This document shows, piece by piece, positions 23,663-37,510 of a stretch of DNA of 64,000 nucleotides. Source of the stretch: Siphonodentalium dalli (Eukaryota > Mollusca > Scaphopoda > Gadilida > Siphonodentaliidae); NCBI GenBank assembly GCA_032622095.1, contig CP136061.1, positions 65,601,127 to 65,665,126 on the forward strand. The letters are read 5' to 3'. A program made the translations under genes and the position numbers. The notes below the pieces were generated by a model, which was not told where the DNA came from, made no database searches, and saw nothing but the letters and a program-made list of their open reading frames with translations. Positions within the stretch are counted from its first letter, which is position 1; each line of letters starts with the position of its first letter.

Positions 23663-26600
23663 CCATTAACATGGTTGTAACATCAACATGGTGAGTCTAC
23701 ATTATGACCACTTTGAAGTTTAAGGCATTGCTCGGGAGTCAATGAGGTAGCGTAAAGTCAGCGCTGAATTGCGTTAGCTTATTTTATAGTATCTTTTAAT
23801 TTTTTTTTATTTACATGCACATTTGAATAATTCCGTGTTATTTTCCATTTCCTGGTTTCCGTTTGGATGCCGTTCAAAATGATGTTGGAAAAATATCAAA
23901 GATAACACAATATATAAGCCCTTTAAGGGATATAAGTCATCCTCTTCCCGGTTGATGATATATAAATACTTATGAAGAAGCATTGGAATGCCCAGACATG
24001 ACAGAGAATCAACAACATATTAGCATCAGCGCCCTAATTAAATGTCTGACACACTAACAAAGGAAGTCACATTGTTAGGAAGAAATTCAGAATGTCTATC
24101 TACTTGAGAGACGCCCACTTGTGTGCAGTACGCAACAGAGATTGAGCATTTCAAACCAACACTCCAACTTGGGCATACTGTCAAACAATACAGAAGACAA
24201 GCTGGTAGGAGTCATCTTCATCAAATTGCTACACTGTAATATAATATCTTGCCCCAGAAAACTGCGGATGCAGAACGGCCTTTGACCTAAATTTAATAAT
24301 AACTTCAAAAGACAAGACAATGTCGCAACGCGAGTGCGTGGTCAAATAAAGGTTCACGATGGGATTCGATCTCTGAATAATAATTTACAAACTTTATGTA
24401 CATAATTTTGCCCTCGAAAGGCTAATTAAAGTCAGAATAATCAAGTCCTGGTATTCTTCAGCATAAACAACAAATGTTTATTTTATAATTATTGTTGGTA
24501 TATTTAATATATGGTATGAGTGGTATGAATAACGAGCGTGTGTGTGAACATTTTAAAACGATTGGAAAATTTGGTTTTTTTCATGGTGTTTGCTCGTAAA
24601 GTTTATGAAAACTCCTTATTGTTACACACTATAGAAAACAGTTTCGGCCGACACCGGAACACAACAAAAGGAGACAATTACTCAATTTGCACACACATGG
24701 CCGAACATGCAAAACTGACAAGAAACTTATATGATGTGCGATTCCGTACATTTATATGTTTCATACTGCGAAAACACTAATCTGAGACACATGCAGCTCT
24801 GTTCATCGGTTTGCGTATTCTACCCCCTCCACCCCCCAGAATGTTAGTTAATACATGAAGAGGAAAGTAGCCTAATTATGTGTACTATTTTAATTGACGT
24901 GTATTTTTTGCATGGGTGAAAACTATTGACAATTATCGGTTTCTACATTGTTTAATCTTTCTTTCCGCATATTTCGCACAGCCTTTGACTCAGTGACAAT
25001 GAACATGTGCTTGTCGCTTGATCATGTAAAAGGGACGGGGGGCGCTTGATGGGATATTTAATGTAACACGTACAATACAGAATAACAACAATGTTAGGAT
25101 AGGAGCCGGAAACATTATGTTATAATATAAACACATTACTAGTAGTTTAATCATAGATAATATAAAATGTTTGACTTGTAACGGAAATGTAATTTTATTA
25201 TTATATAATTCAGCAGAAATACAAATTGTACACAAAACATGTAAACATGGTCAATTTACATTGGAACTGAAAGTAAGTTTCTGGGATATCACCGTTATCA
25301 CGTAAGAGGTAGGTCTGCGTGATTATGCAATGTTACAGAAAATGAGAAAACAGGTCCCGAAAATCACTGTTTACATGTTATTGTTTTATAATCACAATGA
25401 TATTCGTTCGTGAATAAAACAACGCAAATATGTTAAATATTGACATATATTATTATTAACGGACGCGTACATGTACCGGGGTACCGTATAGCTTCAAAAT
25501 CGTGAAGTACAATAGAGAGCATGTGGTCGCCTTTTCTAGGAATTTTTAGCATGCTGTACCTAACCGGTAAACTACTAGACAGAATTTAAATTAAAGGAGG
25601 ACCTCGAGGCGCAACCAAATGAGGACGATCTTACTCAAAAATAAAATGAAACTATGGCTAGTTTCTTAATAAACTAATGCATTTTATAAGCCAACAAGAC
25701 AGATAAAAAAAATCGCTGTTACATGACAATATATCTGGCCATCATATCGCGCAGCAGACAAAACATGCCTGTCAGGCCGTCATAAAGACATCCCGACATA
25801 TCACAATTGCAAGTGTTGGGATCCAAGGCACTTTTCAATTTTGTTTACGACAACCTACACTGTGTTATGTTTCATTGTCGGTTATTTTAACCGCGTTCTG
25901 TTGCATTGACGGTTACACCGACCACGTTATAAATATTGCATTGACTGTTACCTCGAACATGTTGAAAATTACAACCGCATTGGAGTAACATTACGACCGT
26001 GTTTCATTAAAACTAAAACCGTGTTAATGGTCATTTTTCAATGCGGACATTGCGGTTCCGATGCGGTCGCGAGGGACACTTATTTTGAGAATATATATAT
26101 GTAATCACATTGTAAATCGTCAGGAACACATGTATATTTATTTTTAAAGAACAAAAATTGGTAATGTGGTGTGTTTGTGTAAGTGTGATTCGTTCTCGTG
26201 ACCTGTTGCTTGTTCCCACAACAACCTAAGTCCTGGAATTTGGAAAATTATGTCGAAATTAGGACACATAACAATCATTTAACGAGATTATCATCAAGTT
26301 GTGACATCTATTCAACACCCCGGTAAAGTATAGTCCCTTCATGGTGACTAATAGACAATAAGGAATATGTCTTACATCACTTGTTGAATCAAATTCTTGT
26401 CAAGGTCGCATTCAATCGCGCCGAATATTGGTCACAACTCGCCTTTGTTTACAAAATATACGTTTATTGCGGAATTGGAGACGGAACGAAACGGTTCGGG
26501 AAAGATTGATCGGTCCAGTGCGGATTCGAAAGGGAAGATTCGGCTCATGGTCTGGACCACAGGTCCGACACAACATTTGTTATAACTAAATATCCATATA

Positions 26601-27012
26601 TAAGGGTCAGTTCACGAAATTGCACACAATGTTATAAAGGCATCTGGAGAAGTCGACCCCGCGCGAAGTCGGTCCCCATTAATTAGAAGGGATTCGAATG
26701 AAGCCTTAAATCGGCTTAATTTGATCATGGACGTATGTATACATCGCTGATTTGATTGAGATAGTGTCTATGTTGGCTAATTGTGAAGTCCGTAATGCTT
26801 TCTTGGTTATAACAGCACAATGAACTTTACAGTACCTATGGGCAATCACTGAGAGCTCAGTTGATTTGTGGGCCGTCCTCTGAGCTAAACCTTCGACACG
26901 GTCGATGGTTGGTGCCACTTCTGCATTCGGAAGTGAAGTTAATCCCCCCCCCCCATGCAGCAGCAACTAGTGAGAGAGAAGAAACTACGCAGAAGCAACG
27001 GAGCCAAATCAC

Positions 27013-27469
27013 ACACGCGCAGGGTCAAATATTCAACATCTGGAAGCTGAATATAAACAGAGATTTGACCACGCATCAGCTACTCCGAATGATAAATGCT
27101 GTGGAATCTCGGAATGGCCAAAAAGAATTGAGAATCATAATTTTCAATAGTTGGAAATTTCATGACACAAATTCCAAAAGTTGTATACTTATACTTATAC
27201 ATTTACTTCGTCTCATAGCAGTATATTACCCAGTTTATTTAGCTTTGTCATGTGAGGTAGTAATGTAATGTCAATATTGTTAGTTAATACACATTCATTT
27301 GAGTAAATAAATTCCAGTAATGCTCATTACCGCGAACACATATATTTCTCTCCCTCCCTCTCTTCCCTTCCCTCACACTCTCCCCCCCCCATCTAGTACC
27401 AAACTTTAAGTCAATAGCATATATATACAGGTACGGTGGGTGGGGGAGAGTTAAATCTATCATCTCTGC
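27013..27469. other. ~457-bp insertion present only in the right arm
   Basis: The flanks GGAGCCAAATCAC and CCTATTCTGCCCC are contiguous in the left arm (near 17990). The block carries part of an open frame (26861-27268) of no recognisable family and a CT-rich microsatellite. Confidence 0.6.
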
Positions 27470-27937
27470 CCTATTCTGCCCCTATTTGAACCAAAGTAAA
27501 TCCCAATCCCTTCGTCTAGTAATTTCAAACAATATATTTTAAGAGTTGAAGTGATTTCATTATCCTCAAAAATAGTTAAAAAATTTAGGGAAGGGTTTAT
27601 CGCCCATGGTTGCACCACCGATACTTTGTCCTTGAAATTATCAGCATAATAGATCTACACCTCATTCTCTTTAACAATATAACATTAATCTCTCTCTCCC
27701 TCCCTCTCTCCCCCTCTCTCTCTCCTTGAAAGTAGTTACAAAATGTAGGGAAGGGTCATCACACATGTGGCACCCGCACTGATACTTTTTCCTTGAAAAT
27801 AATAGATTTACACCTAATTTGCATAGACATAAAGAGTTAACAGCCTATATATACATACTATTTTAACACCTGTTGCATCTATAACTGATAATTTATAAAA
27901 ATTATGATCACACAAATCCATGTATCAGTAGCCATCT

Positions 27938-29107
27938 TGAATTCAAAAGCTCCAATAATTTATAAGGGGTAAAGTTATTTGGGGTAGTTTTCAATATCAT
28001 ACCTCTGCCCGTATCCACACCATACAAAGATCTCACTATCATATACAATGGTTTAGTGCTTTCAGGGGATAATTTAGGAGTTAAGTCTACTCTTTGGAAG
28101 CAAAAGTGTTAAATCCTTATCTGAGGTCAATCCACATAATAGATTATATGGTTTATACAGACATCACCTCACTCTCTTCTAACAATAATTGGTTGACAAG
28201 CTAGACTGCTGATAACACATGGGAGTCCATCTAAAATCTAAATTGAACTTTAACCCTTTGAGTGCCAGGGGTCGATCTCATCGGCCCTAAACCTACAAAA
28301 TAAGTCTGTTAAAGAAAATAAGAATAAATTATTAAAAGTGTAAAAAATAAAAAAAAAAAAAAAAAAATTGTTAGGCCAATGCATTCTCTTATATATGCGA
28401 GGCGACCTATGGTCGACTCGCATATATAAGAGAATGCATTGGCACAGGGTATATGGGTTGATACAAAAATCGACCTGGCACTCAAAGGATTAATGACCTA
28501 CCATTGGCCTCAGTTGTTATTTTTAATCAAACATGTCAAAATCTGTGTTATAACCTGTGTAAGACATGAATCAGCCTGATGGTTGTTGAAAAGAAGTCAA
28601 TTTAAGAATTACCTATGGCGGGGAAACAGTTATGGTCCTGGCTCCACAACTCTTTGACCGAGGGAACTCATTAGAACAAATCTGAATGTGACTAGCGATC
28701 GTCCACACCAGATACAAGGGATGGACTTTCGTCCTGTGCATACCCCCTGGTGGCATACCGCCTAGTTATAATGAATATAATAATTGACTTGATATATTCA
28801 GACATCATCATTTTCATATAAACATAAGATGAATAACTATAGAATGAACAAGACAGTCAAAGACTGTGGGGTAGCTCACCTGACTGCACAGACTGATAAG
28901 ACTGGGACTCTGGAGACCACAACAGTCAGAACTTTTCATAATCACTTTAAAAGAAGTAGATCTAAACAGGATAGGTGGCTAGAGAGACTTCATTTATGTA
29001 GATCGGTGAATATCTACCTCGAAATTACCAACTGCTCACTACTGATCTGAGCTAAATAGACATGGTGGTTCTTTCAAAGAACACTTCTCAAGTTTGCCAA
29101 TTATGTT
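27938..29107. other. ~1.17-kb insertion present only in the right arm
   Basis: Absent from the left arm near 17510, where ACCCATCTAGTGAAG is uninterrupted. It includes a TTAA MITE (28250-28493), a fragment of the 153-bp tandem-core family (about 28600-28700) and a CATACCCCCT-type repeat end (about 28738). No gene is recognisable. Confidence 0.65.
28250..28493. mobile_element. TTAA-flanked MITE, CCCTTTGAGTGCCAG type
   Basis: TTAACCCTTTGAGTGCCAG at the left pairs with CTGGCACTCAAAGGATTAA at the right, with TTAA at both ends. GTCGAT/ATCGAC continues the terminal repeat. The core is the shared hairpin GCGAG...CTCGCATATATAAGAGAATGC. It belongs to piggyBac-like non-autonomous elements by target site and end sequence (inference). 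Confidence 0.8.
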
Positions 29108-29399
29108 CTAGTGAAGTGGTGGATGTGTTAAATGTCCTTATGAAAGATTTTAACAATACATATGATAGATTGTTGTTGTAATTGGGAATTAATGACCTCT
29201 AACAGATCTCCAGGGAATGTTTATAAAAATGTCAGATTTTACTTGACATGTGTAGGCATACCCCACATACAATTAGAGCCAAAGTAAATGCTTCTTATTA
29301 ATGATGATCTGTCAAGAATTTTAGTAAATATTATTTTTGAAACCAGGGTGGCAGAAACAGTGAACTTGAGTAAAGAGCCAATAATTTTTTTTTTAAATA

Positions 29400-29938
29400 T
29401 TTTTTGGAGTTATGTCCCTGGCCCCGCCCACATTTTAACCAGTGACCTCATTTGAACAAATCTGAACCCCAGTCACCCAAGGATCCTTCATACAAAATAT
29501 AAACCCATTTGGCCAGGTGGTATTTGAGAAGAGGTTTAAAAGAATTACTACGGAGGGAAAGAGTTATGGCCCTGGCTTCGCAACTTTGATCCAGTGACCT
29601 CATTTGAACAAATCTGAACCCCAGTCATCCAAGGATCCTTCATACCAAATATGAACCCATTTGGCCTGATGGTATTTGAGAAGATGTTTAAAAGAATTAA
29701 TATGGAGGGAAAGAGTTATGGCCCTGGCTTTGCAACTATTTGACCCAGTGACCTCATTTGAACAAATCTGAATATGAGTCGCCTAGGGAACATCCACACC
29801 AAATATGAACCCATTCGGTCCTATGGTTCCAGAGGAGAAGAAGTTTAAAGAATTGTTGACGGATGGACAGATGGATGGATGGACGTACAAGGAGTGATGA
29901 CTATAGCTCCACCGGAGACTTCGTCTGAGGTGAGCTAA
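29400..29938 (-). repeat. AGCTCACCTGAG-type tandem-core element (right arm)
   Basis: Mirror copy of 16683-17217, with three ~153-bp monomers and the hairpin head at its right end. Confidence 0.8.
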
Positions 29939-30113
29939 AAAAATAAAAGGTTAAATGAAAAAAAATTTTGGAATTTACTTTTTCATTTTAAATTTTTTTT
30001 TTTTTTTTAAATTGAGCAAAGATTTCAATTTAACAACTTTTTTTTAAAAGAGTTATGTCCCTGGTATGATTTCATTTGGATAAGTGGTGGTTAAGAAAAT
30101 AATATGAAACCGC

Positions 30114-30545
30114 CAAGCCTGAATTTAGTGTGTCTGACATTTGCAGAATAAGGTCCCCAAAAGGTGATTTTAATGACACTATTCGGAAAGGCGGGCCAGC
30201 ATCACCAATTCATCCTCGGTCTGATTAGTCCTCAACGGCCAATAGAAACCTAGGATTGAAGTTCTACAGTTGAAGTTGGTGATGCACACCCATTGAACAC
30301 CTCAATTATGCATTTTATCTTTGGCAAAGTAGGGGGACATAGAAACTGAACAGCGGGAACAAGTCAAAAAGTAACTAAAACAAAATTGGATACTTACAAT
30401 ACTTCCCAGAAGATGAGGCCTAAGCAGAATTAGATCCCTGGAGGGTGTATTTGGTGATGCTAGCCTGCTGTACCGGGTAGCAACACTAAATTCACCCTCT
30501 GGGGACCTCATTCTGCAAATGTCAGACACACTAAGTCCAGGCTTG
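30114..30545. mobile_element. 432-bp TIR element (right arm)
   Basis: Mirror copy of 16061-16492, with the same ~70-bp terminal inverted repeats and a few substitutions. Confidence 0.7.
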
Positions 30546-31111
30546 AGGAAATGAACAATAGACTTTTCCTATTTATTCTTGCAGAATAGGTGTTTAACTA
30601 AATGCCACAAACCTGTTTCAACAGGTGGATTAACTTAATATTGCACAGAGAACTGGAATACAGTGGCATCAATCAAAGCTTGACAGATGTTAAACATGTC
30701 TGCAGCAAGAAGTCTCTCCCCATAGTATCAAGTGTCCCCAGTGATAAATTGGCTTCCTCAATAATACAGCATTTAGTGGTGTGAAGTTGTCTCTAAAATG
30801 CATAGGGCTTGGCAATTAGAGGTCATAACTCTGTTAAAATATATGGGATCAAACCCATATTTGAACTTGATCTGTATATAGGTGTCAACAATTCATATAC
30901 CTAATTTGGTGTTGATCAGATGAAAAATGTTTGATTCAAAGAGAGGAAAGGGTTAAATAAATGATACAAAAATCCATACAGATGAAGAATGTGCTAAGAA
31001 AAATCTAGATAAGAAATATGAGGCTGTGATGTGTCTAAAAAATAAATGCAAAAATGTAATTTTTTGTTTTTAGAGTTATGACCAGACCTGTTAAGTTTTG
31101 AAAATGTCAAT

Positions 31112-31295
31112 CCACAGGGGCCTGTAACGCGCTCCGCTGTCCGCCCCCCTTTTGCGCTGCCCATATACGCCGCTTCTATATACGCGCCTGCTTCACGCTA
31201 ATGGTATAGCATGAAGCAGGCGCGTATATAGCAGCGGCGTATATGGGCAGCGCAAAAGGGGGGCGGACAGCGGAGCGCGTTACAGGCCCCTGTGG
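31112..31295. mobile_element. GC-rich foldback element (right arm)
   Basis: Mirror copy of 15295-15477. The loop differs slightly (AATGGTATAG). Its right half, from about 31245, is where the 3.82-kb tandem duplication starts. Confidence 0.85.
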
Positions 31296-31399
31296 TATGC
31301 CCAAAGATGTTCAGGTTCCAAAAATATTTTTTATGATGAAGATTGAATAGTTTTTATGAGTTTCTATTTTATAAATAAAAGTATATAGATCTAAATAAA

Positions 31400-31639
31400 A
31401 TGGCAATGAATGTCCTGTTGGTAATTGTAATAGAGCTGCTCTGTGTGGGAGATACCACCATTTATTCAAAAGAAAGAAGCAGATCACACTTCGTAAAAAT
31501 ACTCAGAATTCCACCAGATACAGCCGGATATGCGCGAAACCGAAAGTACAACATCGTAATAAACGACAAAATGTACTCGTCTTACGGTTTGACCCACAAA
31601 AGAAATGCACACATTCCACCATTTATTAATAAATTTTAA
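31400..31639 (+). CDS. Unrecognised 79-codon ORF (right arm, copy 1)
   Basis: Copy of the frame at 14951-15190 with a hydrophobic N-terminus. Its end differs by one residue (Asn for Lys). Coding status is doubtful for the reasons given there. Confidence 0.2.
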   Translation: MAMNVLLVIVIELLCVGDTTIYSKERSRSHFVKILRIPPDTAGYARNRKYNIVINDKMYSSYGLTHKRNAHIPPFINKF

Positions 31640-33685
31640 GAAGCAGAAACTTTGTTTAAAGTTAGTCAAAACGAACCCGAGTTACACATGTTACAACCGG
31701 ACATGTATGCGTGAAACCGAAAGTACAAAATGACCCGTCTTAAAAGTTTTACCCGCAAATTAAAAGACACATTCCGTTCTCAATGCATACCACTATCAGT
31801 GAACTTAAATCATAAAGTATCCATTACTTATGTTCATCAATGGGGCCTCACAATACAGCTGCACACTTGTGATTAAACGTATTTATTTCGTCTGCAATTC
31901 ATGCCACTAATCCGTTACTAAGAAATGTTCATCAATGAGGCCTAACAATACAGAACTTTGCACACTTGTGATTATACGTATTGTTTACTAAAACAACACC
32001 CTTTTTCGTGTGGCTTCACCAGAGTGTGACAATCAATTAATATTAGTCACAGTTCACCACAACTTGAGTCTTCAATCAAAAGTTACCAACAGTACATTCT
32101 GTGAATGTTAATGTGTGGGTATTGACGGTACCGGAAATAAGGAAGTCACTGTCATTTGGGGAATTCCCGTAAATGCACGAATTTAAAAAATAAAAAAAAA
32201 TTCGTTTTGGAATTTTCAATGTGGTGTTTTGACGAATCCGTGAGAAATTGGGGGTTATCCGTGTTTGCGGAATTGCCGTGGAAATCCGTGAGTCTCACGG
32301 ACAATCCGTGGAACTTAACAGCTCTGGTTATGACCCTGGCTCTGCCCTATTTGACCCAGTGACCCTATTTGAACAAATCTGAACCCCAGTCACCCAATGT
32401 CCCTCCATACCAAATATAAGCTAAATCAGCCCAATATTTGTTGAGAAGAAGTCATTCTAAGAATTACTATGAGTTATGGCCCTGGTTTCTCAACTAATCA
32501 ACCTGGAATAGAGTTGTGGCCCTGCTTTCTGAACTAATTGACCTGATGACCTCATTTGAACAAATCTGAATGTGAATCACCTAGGGAACATCCACACCAA
32601 ATATGAATCTGTTCAGTCTTACGGTTCTTGAGAAGAAGATGATTCTTGACGGACGGACAGACGGACAGACAGACGGACAGACAGACGAGGAGTGATGACT
32701 ATAGCTCCACCGGAGACTTCGTCTCAGGTGAGCTAAAAACCAAAACAAAATGGTTGAACATGCCATTAAATGTCCTCATAGTGATGAACATCCATACCAA
32801 ATTTCATTGAGATTTGAGCATCACTGTTCCAAGTTATGGCCTGAATAGACATCAATCGAACCAAAAAGCCAACATTTTCAGATAATCAAAGATGAATAAC
32901 TCTAGAATGGAAAAACCGAACAAAACGATTGAACCCTCCTTTGAATGTCCCCATATTAGTGAACATCCATACAAAATCTCATTGAGATCCAATGACTACT
33001 GTCCAAGTTATGACCTGAACAGACATTGGACGGACCAAATAGCCAACATTTCCTGACAAAGATGAATAACTCTAGAATGGAAAATCAGAACAAAACTATG
33101 GAACAGTATATTTAATGTCCTTATAGTAGTGAACATCCATACCAAATTTCATTGAGATCGGAGCACCAATGTTCAAGTTATGACATGAGCGGACAGATGT
33201 ACACACGGACAGACGGACAGGTGCAAAAAAGGGGTATAATGAACCCATTTAGTCTTATGGTTCGGGAGAAGAAGTCGTTTTAAGAATTGCTATGGACGGA
33301 TAGAGTTATGGCCCTGATTTCGCAACTCTTTGACCTGGTGACCTCATTTGAACAAATCTGAATGTAGGTCACCTGGGGAAAAATCACACAAAATATGAAC
33401 CAGTTCGGTCCTATGGATCTGGAGAACATGTTCAAAGAATTGTTGATGGACGGATGGATGACTGATGAGGAGTGATGACTATAGCTCCACCGGAGGCATC
33501 GTCTCAGGTGAGCTAAAAAGTGCATGAAGGATACTCATGTTGGACTGGTGTAAAACATTAGCTAAAGGGTACACAGCACTAATGCAGTTACATCAACTGT
33601 GTTCCAGAAAGTCTGGCACCAGCAGTTGTTTTTATTTCATTTGTATTTTCGTTGGAACATAAACATTTATTCTCTAACAAAAATC

Positions 33686-34051
33686 ATGGCAAATGCATTG
33701 AAAAAATCTGCGATCGTGGCTTATACCCAGCCACTCAGTGGCACTCATCTGGACCTTGTATCCTGGATTTTTTTTGCGACCCCCATCTCTGAATATACAA
33801 ACAAATCGACATTTCAAATAAACAGCTTTATGTATGGGCAAGTGACATTGCCACAGTGGGAGTTGCATCTGGGGTATTTGAAAAATGTTGATAGTCAGCA
33901 AGGAATAATTTGCGTGATCGAGGACAAGTCGGTATGTGGACACTATAGACGCAAGAATAGCAGTGTTATAAATAGGCATCGTGTTTATTCGGCAGCAGTC
34001 AAAAACATACATTCAGATTCATACAGATACTCGTATTACCGCCAATTTTAA
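33686..34051 (+). CDS. Unrecognised 121-codon ORF (right arm, copy 1)
   Basis: Copy of the frame at 12908-12543, starting at an ATG in AAATCATGG context. The open frame extends 29 codons further upstream without an ATG, which could mean it is an exon. Its family is not recognised. Confidence 0.25.
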   Translation: MANALKKSAIVAYTQPLSGTHLDLVSWIFFATPISEYTNKSTFQINSFMYGQVTLPQWELHLGYLKNVDSQQGIICVIEDKSVCGHYRRKNSSVINRHRVYSAAVKNIHSDSYRYSYYRQF

Positions 34052-34436
34052 TTTCTTGGAAGGCTTGCGGTATTCCCCCGAATTACGTCACATCGTGCTA
34101 CATTAATCGTTTCGATTGGACTTCTTTATCTTGGTGCTGCTAATAGTGAGTTCTGATTGGTGCTACTGATGTGGAATCCCGGGGTTGGGAAATTAAAACT
34201 CTGCAAAAGGTCATCAGACCCACTATTTTATATGTGGGTATGTAGTTTACTCCAGACTGATTTGGCAGTTGCCAATGAATCAATTTTCAAATGATATACC
34301 ACTTACAATGGTTGCGATTCCTGCATAGCCGTCTGTATTAAGGGCATAAAGTTTATCATGAGAGATATCTTATAAGACATAACAAAATGTATTGTCATGG
34401 TCCAAGGTAGGGGAGCACAAACCATTTTCCTGCACT

Positions 34437-34664
34437 TTAACCCTTTAACCATTTGCCAATGTAATCTCTTATATATGCGAGTCTTCCATAGGGAGCCTCA
34501 CATCTATAAGAGAATACATTGGCCAAACAATATTTACCTTGACTTTGTAAGCCAGTGTAATCTCTTATATATGCGAGGTTCCCTATGTGAGACTCGCATA
34601 TACCGGTACAAGAGAATACACTGACAAAGGATAAAGGATGCAGCTCGCATCATGAAAGGATTAA
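34437..34664. mobile_element. TTAA MITE downstream of spare exon 3 (copy 1)
   Basis: Full-length relative of 12037-12257, with TTAA at both ends and two nested CGCATATATAAGAGA hairpins. Confidence 0.7.
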
Positions 34665-34751
34665 TGTAATCACAAAAACTAGAAGCTGAAATTTAACCTT
34701 TAATTATATCTAAAACAATAAACAATCACAATTGTGTTACCAGAACACTTA

Positions 34752-34893
34752 TCAGGTCACTTCTGAGTCGTCCATTTTCACCCTGGGTGCTTGTGTTTTT
34801 ACATCTAATTTCTTTGGAGCGATATACGAGCCCATACCAGCAGCTCTCTCTGCCTCAGCCTGTGTGTATGGTTCAATCTGAAGTGCCTTTATT
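34752..34893 (-). CDS. ZNF593/Bud20-like gene, spare exon 3 (tandem-duplication copy)
   Basis: Identical to 38577-38718, with the acceptor (CTGAAAT on the plus strand) intact and the stop at 34752-34754. It lies 3.82 kb downstream of the first exon 3 in the gene's direction, so the transcript reaches it only if it reads through or skips the nearer exon. Both encode the same C-terminus, so use of either gives the same protein. Confidence 0.8.
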
Positions 34894-34913
34894 CTGAAAT
34901 AAATATTTGAGTT

Positions 34914-35060
34914 TTAAGGTACATATTCCGTTTCAATGGTTCCCGTATCAAGATTCTAAAAACAACAATAAAATACATTTTAGTTATCAGAATCAATTAA
35001 TTACCAAAAAATAATACTACCTCTGTTAACTGTAGTATAACATTTCCAAAAACCTGTTAT
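34914..35060. mobile_element. Truncated TTAA element at the duplication junction
   Basis: Begins with TTAAGGTACATATTCCG like 38739-39537 but is cut after about 147 bp, where the sequence jumps into half of the GC-rich foldback. Confidence 0.75.
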
Positions 35061-35220
35061 ATGTTGGGCAGCGCAACAGGGGGCCGGACAGCGGAGCGCG
35101 TTACAGGCCCCTGTGGTATGCCCAAAGATGTTCAGGTTCCAAAAATATTTTTTATGATGAAGATTGAATAGTTTTTATGAGTTTCTATTTTATAAATAAA
35201 AGTATATAGATCTAAATAAA

Positions 35221-35460
35221 ATGGCAATGAATGTCCTGTTGGTAATTGTAATAGAGCTGCTCTGTGTGGGAGATACCACCATTTATTCAAAAGAAAGAAG
35301 CAGATCACACTTCGTAAAAATACTCAGAATTCCACCAGATACAGCCGGATATGCGCGAAACCGAAAGTACAACATCGTAATAAACGACAAAATGTACTCG
35401 TCTTACGGTTTGACCCACAAAAGAAATGCACACATTCCACCATTTATTAAAAAATTTTAA
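35221..35460 (+). CDS. Unrecognised 79-codon ORF (right arm, copy 2)
   Basis: Same frame as 31400-31639, ending KKF as in the left arm. Confidence 0.2.
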   Translation: MAMNVLLVIVIELLCVGDTTIYSKERSRSHFVKILRIPPDTAGYARNRKYNIVINDKMYSSYGLTHKRNAHIPPFIKKF

Positions 35461-37510
35461 GAAGCAGAAACTTTGTTTAAAGTTAGTCAAAACGAACCCG
35501 AGTTACACATGTTACAACCGGACATGTATGCGTGAAACCGAAAGTACAAAATGACCCGTCTTAAAAGTTTTACCCGCAAATTAAAAGACACATTCCGTTC
35601 TCAATGCATACCACTATCAGTGAACTTAAATCATAAAGTATCCATTACTTATGTTCATCAATGGGGCCTCACAATACAGCTGCACACTTGTGATTAAACG
35701 TATTTATTTCATCTGCAATTCATGCCACTAATCCGTTACTAAGAAATGTTCATCAATGAGGCCTAACAATACAGAACTTTGCACACTTGTGATTATACGT
35801 ATTGTTTACTAAAACAACACCCTTTTTCGTGTGGCTTCACCAGAGTGTGACAATCAATTAATATTAGTCACAGTTCACCACAACTTGAGTCTTCAATCAA
35901 AAGTTACCAACAGTACATTCTGTGAATGTTAATGTGTGGGTATTGACGGTACCGGAAATAAGGAAGTCACTGTCATTTGGGGAATTCCCGTAAATGCACG
36001 AATTTAAAAAATAAAAAAAAATTCGTTTTGGAATTTTCAATGTGGTGTTTTGACGAATCCGTGAGAAATTGGGGGTTATCCGTGTTTGCGGAATTGCCGT
36101 GGAAATCCGTGAGTCTCACGGACAATCCGTGGAACTTAACAGCTCTGGTTATGACCCTGGCTCTGCCCTATTTGACCCAGTGACCCTATTTGAACAAATC
36201 TGAACCCCAGTCACCCAATGTCCCTCCATACCAAATATAAGCTAAATCAGCCCAATATCTGTTGAGAAGAAGTCATTCTAAGAATTACTATGAGTTATGG
36301 CCCTGGTTTCTCAACTAATCAACCTGGAATAGAGTTGTGGCCCTGCTTTCTGAACTAATTGACCTGATGACCTCATTTGAACAAATCTGAATGTGAATCA
36401 CCTAGGGAACATCCACACCAAATATGAATCTGTTCAGTCTTACGGTTCTTGAGAAGAAGATGATTCTTGACGGACGGACAGACGGACAGACAGACAGACA
36501 GACAGACGAGGAGTGATGACTATAGCTCCACCGGAGACTTCGTCTCAGGTGAGCTAAAAACCAAAACAAAATGGTTGAACATGCCATTAAATGTCCTCAT
36601 AGTGATGAACATCCATACCAAATTTCATTGAGATTTGAGCATTACTGTTCCAAGTTATGGCCTGAATAGACATCAGACGAACCAAAAAGCCAACATTTTC
36701 AGATAATCAAAGATGAATAACTCTAGAATGGAAAAACCGAACAAAACGATTGAACCCTCCTTTGAATGTCCCCATATTAGTGAACATCCATACAAAATCT
36801 CATTGAGATGCAATGACTACTGTCCAAGTTATGACCTGAACAGACATTGGACGGACCAAATAGCCAACATTTCCTGACAAACAAAGATGAATAACTCTAG
36901 AATGGAAAATCAGAACAAAACTATGGAACAGTATATTTAATGTCCTTATAGTAGTGAACATCCATACCAAATTTCATTGAGATCGGAGCACCAATGTTCA
37001 AGTTATGACATGAGCGGACAGATGTACACACGGACAGACGGACAGGTGCAAAAAAGGGGTATAATGAACCCATTTAGTCTTATGGTTCGGGAGAAGAAGT
37101 CGTTTTAAGAATTGCTATGGACGGATAGAGTTATGGCCCTGATTTCGCAACTCTTTGACCTGGTGACCTCATTTGAACAAATCTGAATGTAGGTCACCTG
37201 GGGAAAAATCACACAAAATATGAACCAGTTCGGTCCTATGGATCTGGAGAACATGTTCAAAGAATTGTTGATGGACGGATGGATGACTGATGAGGAGTGA
37301 TGACTATAGCTCCACCGGAGGCATCGTCTCAGGTGAGCTAAAAAGTGCATGAAGGATACTCATGTTGGACTGGTGTAAAACATTAGCTAAAGGGTACACA
37401 GCACTAATGCAGTTACATCAACTGTGTTCCAGAAAGTCTGGCACCAGCAGTTGTTTTTATTTCATTTGTATTTTCGTTGGAACATAAACATTTATTCTCT
37501 AACAAAAATC

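Larger units (their letters stand above)
31245..35060. repeat. Tandem duplication, first copy (3.82 kb)
   Basis: The block starts in the right half of the GC-rich foldback and ends inside the TTAA element after AAAACCTGTTATA. Landmarks recur at a constant offset of 3821-3825 bp, for example 31400/35221, 32156/35977, 33599/37424 and 34397/38222. Only scattered substitutions separate the two copies. The left arm has a single copy. Confidence 0.92.
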
